From Streptomyces sp. WAC 04229 (lineage in GTDB: Bacteria > Actinomycetota > Actinomycetes > Streptomycetales > Streptomycetaceae), in NCBI RefSeq assembly GCF_003947455.1, contig NZ_QHJH01000002.1, positions 1 through 64,000 on the forward strand: 64,000 bases of DNA. The letters run 5' to 3'. Under the pieces are notes generated by a model, which had not been told where the DNA came from, made no database searches, and saw only the letters and a list, made by a program, of their open reading frames with translations. This document shows, in pieces, positions 31,401 to 39,505 of the stretch; the stretch's first letter is position 1, and each line of letters opens with the position of its first letter. The translations under genes were made by a program, and so were the position numbers.

Positions 31401-31554
31401 GACGCACCACCTCGGTCAGCGCCCGCGCCAGCAGACCGGGCGCGAGCGGCCCCCGAACACGGTGCGCGGACGGAATGTTGTAGCCGGCGGCACCGGGATG
31501 CAGCTGGTCGAGGAACCACAACCGCTGCTGGGCGAAGGTGAGCGGGGCATCCAT
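28432..31554 (-). CDS. Single-module NRPS, C-A(Val)-PCP
   Basis: A 1040-aa protein. The C domain (about residues 4-440) begins [15 protein letters not shown] and has HHVVADQW at about 138, with the usual Gly after Asp replaced by Gln. The A domain (about 450-945) has [10 protein letters not shown] at about 606, and its aligned pocket reads D-A-F-W-L-G-G-T-F-K, a well-known valine code. The PCP has LGGDSL at about 993, a form often seen before epimerase domains although none follows. ATG 31554-31552 overlaps the upstream TGA by one base (TGATG), and its own stop overlaps the next gene by ATGA. It extends the starter unit by valine. Confidence 0.95.
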   Translation of the reverse strand: MDAPLTFAQQRLWFLDQLHPGAAGYNIPSAHRVRGPLAPGLLARALTEVVRRHEVLRAAVTDGPGGRPVHRIQACEPVEVPVTPVGGGPVEERLARAAELARDQVLRPFELRRGPLLRAGLLRIDDDDHVLVLCLHHVVADQWTLSLLLREVSELYEAYLLDMDSPLGEPPLQYTDFARSQRETLDEDVLDGQLTYWRDKLAGCEPLGLLTDRPRPPVQRWDGARVRRRIPAEVLSAVRGLAARYDVTLFAAVAAGLSALLARHTGQRDVLLGAALAHRDRPELEELLGFFVNTVVLRTDLTGDPSFGELLGQVQETALQAQENQDLPFERLADLHGPDRDLSRPPLVNVVLSFLNTPADPLRVPGSTVTEFVFDPGVVKFELDVMAFEAGGELVVDVDYRQDLFDRSTVERLLAHLERILAGAAAGPDRPVSALPLLTADEEAELLARGNAAAPAHGPGRSVPELFAEQVVLRPDAPAVREGAEVLTYAELDARAERVAAALAGFDGPVCVGVCLDRSADQVAALLGILKAGGHYLPLDPGYPAERLGDLLADAGAVAVVTGSPYAEKTAAWTGPRVLMDRLPEATGRAARGVPGPEDLAYVMYTSGSTGRPKGVRVPHRAVVRLVHETDYADIGPGDRVAHSSSISFDAATFEIWGALLTGAEAVVLPKETVVEPAVFAAALREQGITVLWMTSSLFNHTVGEVPDAVAGVGTVLVGGEALDPAVIRTVLEPRNAPGRLLNGYGPTENTTFSTTHLITEVPPDAVSIPIGRPVRGSRCYVTDPQLRLVPAGVPGELLVAGLGLAHGYVGAPDLTAERFVPDPYGEDGALLYRTGDMVRWLPDGTLEFLGRSDDQVKIRGYRIEPGEIEARLTGCPGVRSALVLAHRDDDGPRLVAYAVPHVGAELSVPELQNQLAAALPPYMVPSDFVLLDQFPLNASGKVDRARLPQPVRAERAAGVAPRTDLEAAVCRVWAEQLGAGEVGMADNFFHLGGDSLLATRVVARLRRVLGVRLSVRTLFDQPTAEAFAAAVDDLRRTEV

Positions 31555-34277
31555 CAGCTGACCTCCGTGTGATCGACAAGGCTCGTCCCGGACACCGCGA
31601 GGCGACCGGCGATCGCCGCCACGGAAGGCTCCTCGAGCAGTCGGCGTACGGGGACACGCACACCGAACTCGTGCATGATCCGCGACGAGAGCTGGGCGAA
31701 AGTCAGCGAGTGCGCGCCGAGCGTCCGCAGATCGTCGTCCCGGCCGACCCCACGGCCGAGCAGCTCCTCGACCAGCCCGGTCACGGCCTCCTCGGCGGCG
31801 CTCCGCGGCCCGTCCGCACCACGCCGCGGCCCGTCGAGCCACGACGGCAACGGCAATGCGTTGCGGTCCACCTTGCCGACCGGCGTCAACGGCATCCGGT
31901 CGAGGAGGACCAGCAGGTCGGGCATCTCGTGCGGTACGAACCGGGCGGCGAGCACCTCACGCAACTCGTCCCGCAGCCGCTCGTCACCCGCCTCGTCCGG
32001 CACCCGGTTCACCGTCTCGACGGGTGTCGCGGCCGGGCCGGGCCAGGGCAGCCGCACCGGCTCGGGCACCGTGTCGTGCAGCCACACCGCGTCCAGCGCA
32101 CCGTCGGCGCGCCCGGCGGCCCAGCTGAGCCGCACCCGGTAGGGCAGCCCGAGGGTGAGCGCCCGCAGATCGACCGGCGACGGCGCCCCGCCCGGCCGGG
32201 CCCGCGCCCGCAGCTCACCGGCGGTCACCTGCCCGGCCATGCCGCGCCACGCCGCGAAGCGCGCCGCCAGCTCCGCGTACGGAATGCCCCGGACACCGAA
32301 CACCCGCGGCTCGCCACCACGCAGCACCGCACGGATCGCCGCCAGGTCGACCTCGCCGCCGTAGTCCCGCCACTCGAAGCCGGGAGCCGCCGGGACCTCG
32401 CCCGCCCGGACCAGCACATCGAACCGGCCGGGGTCGGCACGGTCGTACCGCGGCACGATCTCCACCGATCCCGCCGGCAGGTCCGCGAACACCACCGGAT
32501 GCACAGCCTGCCCGGCATCGTCCCGGTTCCGCCGGTAGGCCCGCCAGCGCAGCTCGTCGGCGGTGGTGCCGTCCACCGCCGTCGCCAGCTCGGCCCGCCA
32601 CGCGGCGGGCTCCAGCAAAGGCAGCGACCGCACCCCGCTCACCAGCACCGTGTCGCCGTGCCGCTGCGCCGCGCCGATCGCGGCGAGCAGACCAGCGGCA
32701 CCATCCACGGCGTGCGCATCGACCAGCACCAGGTCGTAGGCCCCCCGCACGTCAGGTGTCAGCGAGTCCCGCCGCTCATGGACGTCACACACCGCGTCGA
32801 GGCCCGGCACACCCGGCCCGATCTCCAGCACGGACCGTGGCGCGAGAGCCCGCACGGCGGCGACCGTGGTGACCGCGCCCCCGGCCGGCCCCGGCGGCAC
32901 CGACCAGCCCGCCACACCTCCCGGGCCGGCCTTCTCGACGTACGCAACCAACCGTGCGGCCTGCCCCGCGGGCCGCACAGCGGCCACCGCGACCTGCCGC
33001 ACACCGGGGTGCCGCATCAACGCCCGCTCGACCTCGTCGGGTTCGATGCGATGCCCGCGGACCTTCACCTGCCGGTCGATCCGCCCGAGGAACTCGAACT
33101 GCCCGTCCGCTCCGAGCCGCGCCAGGTCTCCGGTTCGGTAGGTGCGCAGCCCGCCGTGCACGCCGAACCGCCGGCTCGTCAGCTCGGGCCTGCGCAGATA
33201 ACCTCGGGCCACACCGGGACCGGCCACCACGATCTCACCGGCCTCACCCGCGGGCACGGGTCGGCCCTGCGGGTCGAGCAGGCGCACATCCACCCCGCCC
33301 AACGGCCGCCCGATCGGGACCGGCCCGTCCGCCGTGGCCTCGTCGGCGACCACCGCGGACGTCACGTACACCGTCGTCTCGGTCGGACCGTAGATGTTCA
33401 CGAGCCGGAACGGCAGGCCGGGCCGGGGGCGGCGCCGCAGCGCCTCACCGCCCGTCACCAGCCAGCGCAGCGCCAACGTCTCGAGGCCCGGCTGGGCCAG
33501 CACGATCTCGGCGAGCGCGGTGGTCAGGAAACACACCGTGATCGCATGGTGCCGCAACGCTCGGACCAGCCGCTCGGGGTCGGCCCGGTCGTCGTCCGAG
33601 ACCGCGACGGCATGCCCGCCCACGCTCAGCAGTGGCCACAGATCGAGGATCGACGCGTCGAAACTCAGCGGGGCGGCCAGCGAACCCCGGTCGGCCGCGG
33701 TGAGCTCGAGCGCCTCCGCATGCCAGCGGCAGAGGTCGGCGATCCCGCCGTGCTCGAGCTGCACCCCCTTGGGTGCGCCCGTCGACGCCGACGTGTACAT
33801 CAGACAGGCCAGGTCGTCCCGGCGCACCTCGACGTCCGGCGGCGTGGCGGGACACGCGGCGATCAGCGCCGCATCGGCGTACGGGTCCACCACTGTTCCG
33901 GCGGCCGCATCCTGCCCCGTGATGACCACCAGGGCGCCGCTGTCCTCCAGCATGTACCGCAGACGCGCTTCCGGATAGCTGGTGTCCAGCGGCAACGCGG
34001 CACCCCCGGCCCGGTGCACGCCCAGCAGCGCCACATAGTGCTCCAGGCCACGGTCCAGGTGGATGGCGACGACCACGCCCCGCTCCACGCCGATCCCGCG
34101 CAGATGGTGGGCCAGCCGGTTGGCCCGCTCGTCCAGCTCGCGGTAGGACAGCACACCGTCGGCGCAGGTGATCGCCGGTGCCTGAGGAGTACGGCGGGCC
34201 CAGTATGTGACCGCGTGATGTACGGGCCGCCCCCCGCCGTCCATCCGGTCCGCTCGTGAGGCAACCCGCTCGTCCAC
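31554..34277 (-). CDS. NRPS loading module: A domain interrupted by methyltransferase-like insert, plus PCP
   Basis: A 907-aa initiation protein without a C domain. The A domain starts at about residue 15; motif A3 is TSASTGAPKG (about 167, Ala for the second Gly), the A4 region is SFDASILDLW (about 204), and YRTGD and RIDRQVKVRGHR follow. After RLVAYVEKAG (about 445) the A domain is broken by about 300 residues containing SVLEIGPGVPG, a SAM motif I form, before resuming near VPDEAGDERLRDEL and ending with the catalytic Lys in [11 protein letters not shown] (about 802). The insert is in the position known for A-MT fusions, but motif II is missing or shortened, so activity is doubtful. Pocket reading D-A-L-F-V-G-I-V-Y-K is unassigned. 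The carrier motif is LGAHSL (about 852). GTG 34277 is preceded by GGGAAGGGAA. Confidence 0.92.
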   Translation of the reverse strand: MDERVASRADRMDGGGRPVHHAVTYWARRTPQAPAITCADGVLSYRELDERANRLAHHLRGIGVERGVVVAIHLDRGLEHYVALLGVHRAGGAALPLDTSYPEARLRYMLEDSGALVVITGQDAAAGTVVDPYADAALIAACPATPPDVEVRRDDLACLMYTSASTGAPKGVQLEHGGIADLCRWHAEALELTAADRGSLAAPLSFDASILDLWPLLSVGGHAVAVSDDDRADPERLVRALRHHAITVCFLTTALAEIVLAQPGLETLALRWLVTGGEALRRRPRPGLPFRLVNIYGPTETTVYVTSAVVADEATADGPVPIGRPLGGVDVRLLDPQGRPVPAGEAGEIVVAGPGVARGYLRRPELTSRRFGVHGGLRTYRTGDLARLGADGQFEFLGRIDRQVKVRGHRIEPDEVERALMRHPGVRQVAVAAVRPAGQAARLVAYVEKAGPGGVAGWSVPPGPAGGAVTTVAAVRALAPRSVLEIGPGVPGLDAVCDVHERRDSLTPDVRGAYDLVLVDAHAVDGAAGLLAAIGAAQRHGDTVLVSGVRSLPLLEPAAWRAELATAVDGTTADELRWRAYRRNRDDAGQAVHPVVFADLPAGSVEIVPRYDRADPGRFDVLVRAGEVPAAPGFEWRDYGGEVDLAAIRAVLRGGEPRVFGVRGIPYAELAARFAAWRGMAGQVTAGELRARARPGGAPSPVDLRALTLGLPYRVRLSWAAGRADGALDAVWLHDTVPEPVRLPWPGPAATPVETVNRVPDEAGDERLRDELREVLAARFVPHEMPDLLVLLDRMPLTPVGKVDRNALPLPSWLDGPRRGADGPRSAAEEAVTGLVEELLGRGVGRDDDLRTLGAHSLTFAQLSSRIMHEFGVRVPVRRLLEEPSVAAIAGRLAVSGTSLVDHTEVS

Positions 34278-34458
34278 TGCGTTCCCTTCCCGCGGCTGTC
34301 GATTACCGGCCCGAGCCTCGCTTCGGTCGTCCCGGTCTGTCGTCTTCCGTCATGCGCACTGCCGGCGACCCGGCCGAAACTGCGCAACACGGAAGATGAA
34401 GCCCTCCGCCGCACCCCGCGATGCTGAGCGGACACGGGCGAAAGGAGCGGTGACGACT

Positions 34459-35745
34459 GTGACGGCGACGGAGGAGCAGGACACCGGGCGGCAGGGCCGA
34501 CCCGGATGGACCCGACGCGGCTTCTGGCAGGGGCCGGTCGGCTCGGTCTACGTCGCGACCCTCGTGCTGTCGGTCGGCCGTGGCGCCTGGTACGCCTGCT
34601 GGGCGCTGTTCTTCCTACGGTCCGTCGAGCTGTCGCCGGCTCAGTTCGGCGTCGGCATCACCGCTGCGGGTCTCGTCGGTATGGTCGCCGGCATGCCGGT
34701 CGGCTACCTCGCCGACCGCATCGGGCCCCGCGAGGTGCTGATGGCCGTTGCGGCGGTCCAGGGCCTGGCCACCATGTCCCTGGCGCTGGTGCACAACTTC
34801 TGGACAGCCATGCTCGCGACCACTGTCGTGGTGACGGCGGAGAAGGCGTCCCCGGGCATCCGCATCGCCGTGCTCTCCGGCCTGACCGACGGCCCCGACC
34901 GGCTCAAATCGATCAGCAACTGCCACGTCATCAAGGAGATCGGCGCGGTCGCCGGCTCCGTCATCGGCATCGTGGTGCTGACCCTCGACAACCGCCCCGG
35001 CTACGTGGGGATGGTGCTGGTCTGCGGAGCGGCCAGCCTTGCTTTCGCCGCCCTGATCGCGCGCGTCCCGCACGTCGAGTCGCTCCGGGAACGCCAGGTC
35101 ACACGCAAGATGCTGGTGCTGCGCGACCGCCCGTTCCTGGTCCTCACCGTCCTCAACGGCGTCCTCGCGCTCAACTGGGGCGTGCTCGACGCGGGCCTGC
35201 CCGTCTGGATCACCTCTCACACCCAGGCGCCACCCTGGACCATGGGCGTCCTGCTGGCCTTCAACGGTGTGGTCATCGTGCTGCTGCTCAACCGCTTCAC
35301 CCAGGCAGCCACCACCGTCAGAGGCGCGGGACGCATGTCGGCTCTGGCCGGGATCGCTCTTGCGGTGTCCTGCCTGGTCTTCGCGACCACGGACGGCGCC
35401 ACCGCCGGCACCGTCATCGCCCTGCTGTTCGTCGCGGCCACGGTCCACACCCTCGGCGAACTCTTCTTCGTCGCCGGCGGGTACGGCCTCTCCGTGGGCA
35501 TGACCCGCGAAGACGCCCACGGCGAGTACCAGGGCATGTTCGGCGTCGGCGAAGGCGCCGCGATGATGCTCGCCCCCGGTCTGCTCACGGCGCTGCTCGC
35601 CGGATGGGGCTCACCGGGCTGGGTGCTGCTCGCCGGCCTGTTCCTCGCCTCCGGAGCCGGACTCCTGTACACCAGCCGCTGGTCGATCCGCCTGGAACAA
35701 CGCCGCGGTACGACCGCCGCGAAGGAACTGCAGCCGGTCGACTGA
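34459..35745 (+). CDS. MFS transporter, probable product exporter
   Basis: A 12-helix major facilitator protein (about 428 aa). The loop 2-3 motif appears as GYLADRIGPREV and hydrophobic segments repeat along the whole length (for example VYVATLVLSVGRGAWYACWA). It is divergent from the NRPS loading gene, with about 180 bp between starts, the usual place for an exporter or self-resistance pump. GTG 34459 is preferred because AAAGGAG lies 11 bases upstream; GTG 34450 and an ATG at 34396 are in-frame alternatives. It forms a natural right end of the cluster. Confidence 0.85.
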   Translation: MTATEEQDTGRQGRPGWTRRGFWQGPVGSVYVATLVLSVGRGAWYACWALFFLRSVELSPAQFGVGITAAGLVGMVAGMPVGYLADRIGPREVLMAVAAVQGLATMSLALVHNFWTAMLATTVVVTAEKASPGIRIAVLSGLTDGPDRLKSISNCHVIKEIGAVAGSVIGIVVLTLDNRPGYVGMVLVCGAASLAFAALIARVPHVESLRERQVTRKMLVLRDRPFLVLTVLNGVLALNWGVLDAGLPVWITSHTQAPPWTMGVLLAFNGVVIVLLLNRFTQAATTVRGAGRMSALAGIALAVSCLVFATTDGATAGTVIALLFVAATVHTLGELFFVAGGYGLSVGMTREDAHGEYQGMFGVGEGAAMMLAPGLLTALLAGWGSPGWVLLAGLFLASGAGLLYTSRWSIRLEQRRGTTAAKELQPVD

Positions 35746-35871
35746 CAGCCCCTCATGGCGGGGAGCGCCCCGGATCGAGTTCACGATCTCTCGCCGCTCG
35801 TGGCGCGGTGGGCGCCCGAAGTGGCGATGGTCGCCGAGCCTGCTCCTTCGGTCCACACCCGCACGCCAGGA

Positions 35872-36189
35872 TCAACCGAGAGCAGGCGAGACCAGCAGCA
35901 CGAACAGGGCAATGGGCGAGAGCAGCATCGTCGACACGTGCGCGAGCAGAGCTTTCGGCATGCGCAGCACGGCGAAAGACGTCGCACCTACCACCAGCCA
36001 GCCGAAGTACAGCTTCCCGGCAGACTGCCAAGCGGCGGTTTCCTCCGCTCGGGTGGTCGGCTCCGTGCCGACGACCCCTATGGACGCCAGGAGCAGCACG
36101 GCACACACAAGCAGGTCACCGAGAACGACGATCGAAGTCACGGGCCCGCCCGCGAGTTTGGCTTGGACCCAGGGTCGTATGGCACTCAT
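35872..36189 (-). CDS. Small membrane protein of unknown function
   Basis: A 105-aa protein with three hydrophobic stretches (SIVVLGDLLVCAVLLLASIGVV; LYFGWLVVGATSFAVL; STMLLSPIALFVLLVS) consistent with three transmembrane helices. I do not recognise a family. ATG 36189 lacks a strong ribosome binding site. It is convergent with the MFS gene; no clear hairpin was found in 35746-35871. It is unlikely to belong to the cluster. Confidence 0.5.
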   Translation of the reverse strand: MSAIRPWVQAKLAGGPVTSIVVLGDLLVCAVLLLASIGVVGTEPTTRAEETAAWQSAGKLYFGWLVVGATSFAVLRMPKALLAHVSTMLLSPIALFVLLVSPALG

Positions 36190-36346
36190 GAGATCCGGAG
36201 CCTACCCATGCCGGCCTGACCTGTGGACGATCGTCCCGTCCCGACGGAGGTTGGCGGAGACCCTGCGCTCGGCTGACAAATGACAGGGCTGGACCGGAGA
36301 CTGATGACCTGCGTCCGACGCACGTGCTTCGGATCAGTGTGCTGTC

Positions 36347-36368
36347 TGCCCGAACGGTGAGTCGGGCA
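36347..36368. promoter_or_regulatory. 7-bp inverted repeat just upstream of the STAND ATPase gene
   Basis: TGCCCGA (36347-36353) and TCGGGCA (36362-36368) flank an 8-bp spacer and end two bases before the start codon at 36371. It could be an operator or an initiation-region hairpin. Confidence 0.35.
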
Positions 36369-36370
36369 AA

Positions 36371-39361
36371 ATGACGGGGGCGGAGATGTCGGCATCAGGT
36401 AATCGGGGTCTGTCGAGGGGTGCGCTGATCCGGCAGCGCGCGAAGGCGCGGTTCGTGGGTCGGCGGGCGCAGTTGGCGCTGTTCGCGGAGAACTTGTCGA
36501 AGGACCCCCAGTCCGAGGAGGACCCGGCGGAGTTTCTGTTCCATGTGCGTGGTGTGGGTGGCGTGGGGAAGTCCACCCTGCTGCGGCAGTGGCAGGAGGC
36601 GGCGAGGCGTGCGGACGCGGTGACCGCGGTGGTGGACGAGAACGACGTTCACGGGGTGCAGCAGGCCTTGGTCGAGCTGGTCAGGCAGTTGGCCGAGCAG
36701 GCCGGTCCGTGCAAGGAGTTCGACAAGGCGGTCGAGCACTTCCGGCGGGAGCAGGCGGCGCGGGGGGAGCCGGTGCCCGTGGAGGGCGAGGTGTCGGTGT
36801 CGAGCCGAGTGGTGACGCAGGCTGCGTTGGGAGCGGCTTCGCTGATTCCGGGGGCTGGTGTCGTGACGGCGATGGCCAACCCGGATGCGGCGGCCCTGGG
36901 GCTGGACCGGCTCCGGTCGGCATCCCAGGCCCGTGCCAGGCGGCGGGGCGCGCGGGGTGATGAGGCGGGTTTGAGCCGGGCCTTTGTCGCGGAGCTGGAG
37001 CGGTTGTCCCGTCGCCATCGGTGGGTGGTGCTGTTCTTCGACACGTGGGAGCAGACTGCCCGCTACCTGGACGGGTGGTTGCTGAGTCTGCTGGATGAAG
37101 AGTTCGGTCCGGTGCCGGCGAATGTGATCGTCGTACTGGCGGGCCGGGACGAACTCGTGGAGCGGGAGTGGGCACCGCTGCGGGATCAGGTCACTGACGT
37201 GCCGTTGGAGGTCTTCACCGAGGTCGAGACGCGCGCGCTGCTCACCGCGCGGGGCGTGACCGATCCGGGCGTGATGGAAGCGGTGCTGCGGCTGTCCATG
37301 GGGCTGCCGCTGCTCGTGGAACTCCTCGCCCTGGCCCGTCCCGACACAGGAGCGGAAGTGGAGACGGGCGCGGACGTCGCGGACGCTGCGGTGGAGCGGT
37401 TCGTGCAGTGGATCACGGATCCCGTGCAACGCGAGGCCGTGCGGTCATGCGCGCTGCCGCTGCAGCTGAACGAGGACGTCTTCGCTGCCGCTGCCGGCCC
37501 CGGGGCGGAGGGGTTGTGGGAGTGGCTCTGCCGGCAGCCGTTCGTCAGCGGCCGCGGCGGCTTCAAGCACTACCACGCGGTGGTTCGCGCCAGCATGGTC
37601 CGCCAGCAGCGCGCCCATTCCCCTCAGAACTGGGTTTCGGCACATCTGCGGCTCGCGGACGCTCATGCCACCTGGCGTACTGCGGCCGAGGAACGGCTTT
37701 GCGAGGCCAAGCACTGGGAAGACCCGGAATGGCGCCGCCACCGCATGAACGAGACGTATCACCGGTTGTGCGCCCACCCCCCATCGCATCTGACACCCGC
37801 CATCGAAGAGGTGGTACACGCCGCGGGCCAGGATGAAGCAATCCTGCGGCAGTGGGTCGAGGCCGTGGACCAAGCCGCACATGACACCGCGGACGCCGCT
37901 CTTCTCGGCTGGTCCATACGCCTTCGAGGTGGACTCGCCGATGACGAGCCCGTCCTTGCCTGCCTCGGTGTGCTTGTCCACGGACGCCTCGGCGTGGCGG
38001 CCAGAAGCTGGGCCCACACCTACCGAGGTGAGCGCCTCTACCTCTCCGACCGCGACGAGGAGGCCCTCGTCGAGTTGGAACGCGCTGTCGCGCACGACGC
38101 CCGCAACGCCCACGCCTGGGCTGTTCGAGGGAGAGTCCACTGCTGGCTGGGCCGTAACGACGAGGCCGTCGCCGACTTCACCGCCGCGCTTGACATCGAC
38201 CGCACACTCACCTGGGCCCTTGCCTACCGGGGAGAAGCCCACCGGCAGGCGGGCCGTTACGACGAGGCCGTCGCCGACTTCACCGCGGCGCTCGAAAGCG
38301 ACCCCTCCGAGGCCTGGGCGCTGGCCTCCCGTGGCCAAGCACACCAGCAGGCCGGCCGATACGAGCAGGCGATCACCGACCTCACCGCCGCGCTCGACAT
38401 CGACCCCGCACTCACCTGGGCAATCGCCTTCCGCGGCCACGCACATCAACAAGCCGGCCGGCTCGACCAGGCCATCACCGACCTCACCGCCGCGCTCGAC
38501 ATCGACCCCGGCTACACCTGGGCACTCGGCCAGCGTGGTGAAACCCACCGGCAGGCGGGCCGTTTCGGCGAGGCCGTCGCCGACTTCACCGCGGCGCTCG
38601 AAAGCGACCCCTCCTGGGCCTGGGCGCTGGCCTCCCGTGGCCAAGCACACCAGCAGGCCGGCCGATACGAGCAGGCGATCACCGACCTCACCGCCGCGCT
38701 CGCACTCGATCCCGGCTACACCTGGGCACTCAGCCAGCGTGGTGAAACCCACCGGCAGGCGGGCCGTTTCGACGAGGCCGTCGCCGACTTCACCGCGGCG
38801 CTCGACATCGACCCCACCTACGCCTGGGCGCTCGCCTCCCGCGGAGAAACCCACCAGCAAGCCGGCCACTACGACCGGGCCGTCGCCGACATCACCGCGG
38901 CGCTCGACATCGACCCCACACTCGCCTGGGCACTCAGCATCCGTGGCAGAGCACATCGGCAGGCAGGGCACCACGAAAAGGCGCGAGTGGACCTGGAGCA
39001 GGCAGTGGCGGTGAGCTCGGAAGACCTCTCCTCCAGGTTCGAGAAGATGATGTTCGACACTGTGGAGGGTCGGCTCGAATCGTGTGCGGAACAGTGGAGT
39101 GATCTGCTCGCGTCTCCCTTGTTCTCGCCGGACGAAGTCGACGTCACGGTGACGGGCCTGTTCCGCGCCTTGCTCGTCGAACCGGAAAACCGTGTGACGG
39201 AGGCAACGCGGGAGCTGCTCGCCGCGCTTCCGGGGTCGGGCAACCTCGCCGAGATATTGAGCTACTTGGCGGAACTGACAGCCGTTGGAGGTGAGGTGGC
39301 CGACCGCGCACGACTGTGCCATCACCTGATCGTCGAGCATCGCAGCACGCAAGACGAATGA
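36371..39361 (+). CDS. STAND (NB-ARC-like) ATPase with C-terminal TPR array
   Basis: A 996-aa signal-transduction ATPase. The P-loop is GVGGVGKSTLL (about residues 60-70), and the Walker B-like strand WVVLFFDTWEQ is near residue 222. A winged-helix/ARC-like region follows, with FKHYHAVVRASM near 400. From about residue 578 come nine TPR-like units of 34 residues (pattern AWALASRGQAHQQAGRYEQA), followed by a short helical tail. STAND proteins of this layout act as regulators or as sensors in anti-phage and other conflict systems; which applies here is not decided by the sequence. ATG 36371 is used; ATG 36386 (MSASGN), with a GGGGGCGGAG tract before it, is an alternative start. It stands alone between convergent neighbours. 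Confidence 0.85.
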   Translation: MTGAEMSASGNRGLSRGALIRQRAKARFVGRRAQLALFAENLSKDPQSEEDPAEFLFHVRGVGGVGKSTLLRQWQEAARRADAVTAVVDENDVHGVQQALVELVRQLAEQAGPCKEFDKAVEHFRREQAARGEPVPVEGEVSVSSRVVTQAALGAASLIPGAGVVTAMANPDAAALGLDRLRSASQARARRRGARGDEAGLSRAFVAELERLSRRHRWVVLFFDTWEQTARYLDGWLLSLLDEEFGPVPANVIVVLAGRDELVEREWAPLRDQVTDVPLEVFTEVETRALLTARGVTDPGVMEAVLRLSMGLPLLVELLALARPDTGAEVETGADVADAAVERFVQWITDPVQREAVRSCALPLQLNEDVFAAAAGPGAEGLWEWLCRQPFVSGRGGFKHYHAVVRASMVRQQRAHSPQNWVSAHLRLADAHATWRTAAEERLCEAKHWEDPEWRRHRMNETYHRLCAHPPSHLTPAIEEVVHAAGQDEAILRQWVEAVDQAAHDTADAALLGWSIRLRGGLADDEPVLACLGVLVHGRLGVAARSWAHTYRGERLYLSDRDEEALVELERAVAHDARNAHAWAVRGRVHCWLGRNDEAVADFTAALDIDRTLTWALAYRGEAHRQAGRYDEAVADFTAALESDPSEAWALASRGQAHQQAGRYEQAITDLTAALDIDPALTWAIAFRGHAHQQAGRLDQAITDLTAALDIDPGYTWALGQRGETHRQAGRFGEAVADFTAALESDPSWAWALASRGQAHQQAGRYEQAITDLTAALALDPGYTWALSQRGETHRQAGRFDEAVADFTAALDIDPTYAWALASRGETHQQAGHYDRAVADITAALDIDPTLAWALSIRGRAHRQAGHHEKARVDLEQAVAVSSEDLSSRFEKMMFDTVEGRLESCAEQWSDLLASPLFSPDEVDVTVTGLFRALLVEPENRVTEATRELLAALPGSGNLAEILSYLAELTAVGGEVADRARLCHHLIVEHRSTQDE
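38104..38985 (+). repeat. Near-identical tandem TPR-coding repeats (102-bp period)
   Basis: Nine consecutive 34-codon units. Segments starting at 38531 and 38735 (204 bp apart) are almost identical over about 200 bp, and those at 38331 and 38637 (306 bp apart) repeat exactly for long stretches. Identity at the DNA level, including synonymous sites, points to recent duplication or gene conversion. Confidence 0.9.
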
Positions 39362-39451
39362 TCCACGAGCGCGGCGGCCGCGAGCCGGCCGTCGAACCAT
39401 GCCCCGGCTCACGATCCCGTGGCGCAGAGGGCGGGCAGAGCGGCGCGGGCA

Positions 39452-39476
39452 GCGACCGGTCCCCTGTTCCGGTCGC
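39452..39476. terminator. 8-bp hairpin between convergent STAND and arsO-like genes
   Basis: GCGACCGG (39452-39459) pairs with CCGGTCGC (39469-39476) around a 9-nt loop. It is in the 144-bp gap between the STAND gene (ends 39361) and the flavoprotein gene (ends 39506), a suitable site for a bidirectional terminator. Confidence 0.5.
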
Positions 39477-39505
39477 GGCCCCGCACGCGGGGGTGCCCGG
39501 GGCGG

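Noticed and set aside
370..35745. An enediyne biosynthetic locus suggested by the SgcC/SgcC1-like pair
   Set aside because: The only KS is part of an NRPS hybrid with AT, carrier and TE; there is no enediyne PKS (KS-AT-KR-DH-PPTase type) or its accessory genes within the window.
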